From assembly GCA_022749755.1 (NCBI GenBank), contig CM040441.1, positions 5,088,741 to 5,152,740 of the forward strand: a stretch of 64,000 bases of DNA, given 5' to 3'. Shown in pieces: positions 62,071 to 64,000 of this stretch; the stretch's first letter is position 1; every line of letters starts with the position of its first letter. Source of the DNA: Azadirachta indica (lineage: Eukaryota; Streptophyta; Magnoliopsida; Sapindales; Meliaceae). The notes below the pieces were generated by a model. That model was given only the letters and a program-made list of their open reading frames with translations, was not told where the DNA came from and searched no databases. Position numbers and translations under genes: made by a program.

Positions 62071-62946
62071 AAATTTATAAAGGTATATACATACAATTTA
62101 CAACCTAAAACCACTAATAATTTTCACAAAATGAAGAATGTAATAATACAACTTTTAACCCTAATAATATATATATATACATAATTCAAAATTTATTGAC
62201 TTTATGCTATAAAAATAAGCTAAATTCATTAAGATATGTATCTACATTATATTATAATTAAAAATTTCTCAGTTATTAATAAAATATTGAATAATGATTT
62301 TTGGAGAATTCTCGTATACACTAAATTAATCTGATCCACTTAGCAAGATATATTAGATTCAAAAGGAAAATCAATCATAAGAATGATAGAATATTAAGAT
62401 TTTAGGGCATTTAACAATACAAGTGAGGGCCAAGACCAAGTTAAAATTCGTACTATTATATATTACCTTACTAACTATTTATACAAAGTGCTACCCCCTT
62501 TCTTAAAAGCATGTTTTAAAGAGAAATACTCCACCAATATTATTGGTCAATTGAATATTGGGGACTACACTTTGAAAATCATTTCCTAATCATAGGGAAC
62601 ACGACATCGTAATTGTTATTGTAGAGGACTTCGACTTTTATAGATTGAAATATGTTCAAAACACATCTCTTTGTCTTTGCAATTAGAACATTAAAACAAA
62701 CCATAAATTGGAGCCACTAACAAATAATCAACATAATTGAAACCTTTGTTTGTCTCTTTTTCTGTTCATCACCTAAAATGAGTCCTTTCAACCTCTCCTT
62801 CAAGGCCTGTTTCCCATTAACCAAAATTGGCCCAAAAATTGTTTAAGAAAGATTAATTTAGTACATAAGTAGCAATTTATTTATAATTTTAACACAATTA
62901 AGATATAGATTCAGTTGCTTAAAGTCATATTACATGTAAAAAATTT

Positions 62947-63227
62947 AGGATTTGGATTCAATCCTAGTATTTTTTATCTTAAACTTTCAAAAATCCATAA
63001 ACACATTGCATGACTTAAAACGGAAGGTTGAAATTGCATTTTAAAACTTTTATTAATTAACCACTACAATTTATTGTATTAAAAGGTAAAAAAATAATTT
63101 TAAAATTAATTAACATAGTTTTTAAAATAATTTTAAAATTAATCTCAAGCTTCTATTTTAAGCCATGCTATATGTCAATGGATCCTTGAAAATTCAGGAT
63201 AGAAAATATTAGGACTGGATCCTAATC
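62947..63227. mobile_element. Second copy of the Mutator-type MITE, nested in the hAT element
   Basis: 281 bp; both arms and loop correspond to the element at 14490-14752 (shared GGAAGGTTGA.ATTG.ATTTTAAAA, TCAATGGATCCTT, GGACTGGATCC). The 9-bp AAAAAATTT flanks it at 62938-62946 and 63228-63236. Arms are more diverged than in the first copy. Confidence 0.8.
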
Positions 63228-63689
63228 AAAAAATTTAAAATCAAAATCATAAGCCAAATTTATAGAAACAATAAAAGTTGAAATAATTAAAAAGATACTC
63301 AATTATAGACTTGGGATGTTCTTTCAATGCTCGACAGAGTAGTGATCAAAAAGCGGTAGGCGTTAGGGCTATGTAAACTAATAGAAAAAGGAATACGATT
63401 TTTTAATTTAGACTTTTTTGTTTTAATTAAATTTTGCTTATTTGAAAAGAAACAAATTAGGTCTTTAGGCTAATTAATTTGAAAAAAAATTGGATTTTTG
63501 GGCTTCAATTAATGACAAAACAAGTTGGTACGAGTAAGGACTTATAATCCCATTCCCAGCCTAATTTCAAAATGGGGATCGGTTTTTATTGCCATCTCTG
63601 ACCTAATTCCCTAATTCTCTTAAAATGTTCTTTTGTTCTCCAGTCCAAGTAGGCTGGGTTCTTGCGAGAAAAATTTCTAATATTATTGT

Positions 63690-64000
63690 TAACTATGTGA
63701 GTACAAGAAGAGGTAAGACTGAATGCAGAGAAAATTGAAAGTTCTAATATGGTGATCTATTCAAGGAAACCAGCTAATAAACGAAAGGGACAACTTAATC
63801 AAGTTAAAAAAAGTGCCATCAAGTATTTTTTTTGCAAGAAGACGAAAAGGCATATGAAGAAGGATTATCTTAAATACAAGAAGTAGCTCAAAAGAAAGCC
63901 AATATCAATTCTTTAGTGTGTTTTGAACATAATTTATAACACTTGGTGGATTGACTATGGTTTTACAATCTATATTACTATTACATGTAAAGCTTGACAA
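63690..64000 (+). mobile_element. Ty1/copia remnant 2, gag part B and protease start (runs off window)
   Basis: Resumes the gag: V-Q-E-E-V-R-L-N-A-E-K-I-E-S, K-R-K-G-Q-L-N-Q-V-K-K, the zinc-knuckle-like F-F-C-K-K-T-K-R-H-M-K-K-D-Y (two ligands lost), a TAG, and then N-T-W-W-I-D-Y-G-F-T, where copia proteases have T-W-W-L-D-S-G-A-T. It continues past the end of the window. Confidence 0.75.

Larger units (their letters stand above)
58625..63600 (-). mobile_element. hAT (Ac-like) transposon, about 5 kb, inserted in a copia gag
   Basis: The left end AGGATGGCAAT (58625-58635) and right end ATTGCCATCTCTG (63588-63600) are inverted repeats of the hAT type, each with nearby GGGGATC or CCCCGG motifs. 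A decayed transposase lies on the minus strand (separate entry). The host reading frame of the copia gag is interrupted exactly at the left end. The left neighbour TTTGACTA resembles GTTAACTA at 63688-63695, but 87 unexplained bases lie between the right end and that site, so the right boundary is uncertain. Confidence 0.75.

Noticed and set aside
1..64000. CRISPR arrays, bacterial operons, integrases or rRNA genes
   Set aside because: No spaced direct repeats of that kind and no such genes; the sequence is clearly plant nuclear. No convincing complete tRNA gene was seen by eye either.

Overview
The window is plant nuclear DNA: AT-rich, with spliced genes, TIR-NB-ARC-LRR (TNL) immune receptor genes, a chloroplast-targeted GUN4 protein and many plant-type transposons. 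The style of the TNLs (Ser-rich MASSSS start, TIR / NB-ARC / LRR / C-JID split over five exons) points to a woody eudicot, and I suspect Citrus or a relative; this is inference. No gene name rests on a database search.

Left part (1-33000) is a decayed TNL cluster. Three direct units are present: a C-JID tail (3-540), a multiply broken TNL (7614-11850) and an almost intact TNL (26874-31080) with one 1-nt frameshift. There is also an inverted LRR fragment (1950-2445) and two stray C-JID exons (17214-17440 and 31979-32233). A small single-exon uL18-type ribosomal protein gene (32490-32900, minus) has a broken copy at 15915-16280, so the duplicated block was larger than the TNL alone. The unit is opened by a TRIM-like LTR element (3082-4117), a long foldback element (5491-6582), an unrecognised spliced gene (12309-13310), a Mutator-type MITE (14490-14752), a copia RNase H scrap (18442-18568) and a MULE with a convergent GRF-zinc-finger-like ORF (20640-23917).

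Middle part (33000-52210) is housekeeping. I reconstruct an 11-exon, 272-residue plant homologue of SPRING/C12orf49 (DUF2054) at 36385-43770, with a clean hAT-type insertion in intron 1. It is followed by intronless GUN4 (45323-46117, minus), the tetrapyrrole-binding activator of Mg-chelatase, and a two-exon RRM protein resembling AIPP1/EDM3 (49876-50583, minus) with a probable 5'-UTR intron.

Right part (52211-64000) is a transposon nest: a 264-bp MITE with a 9-bp target duplication, a copia gag/protease remnant, a second copia gag split by a roughly 5-kb hAT element whose transposase is decayed but readable from BED-like region to hATC, and inside that hAT another copy of the Mutator-type MITE seen at 14490. 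The second copia resumes near 63690 and runs off the window.

Most of the rest is AT-rich intergenic or intronic DNA in which I see simple repeats and little else.
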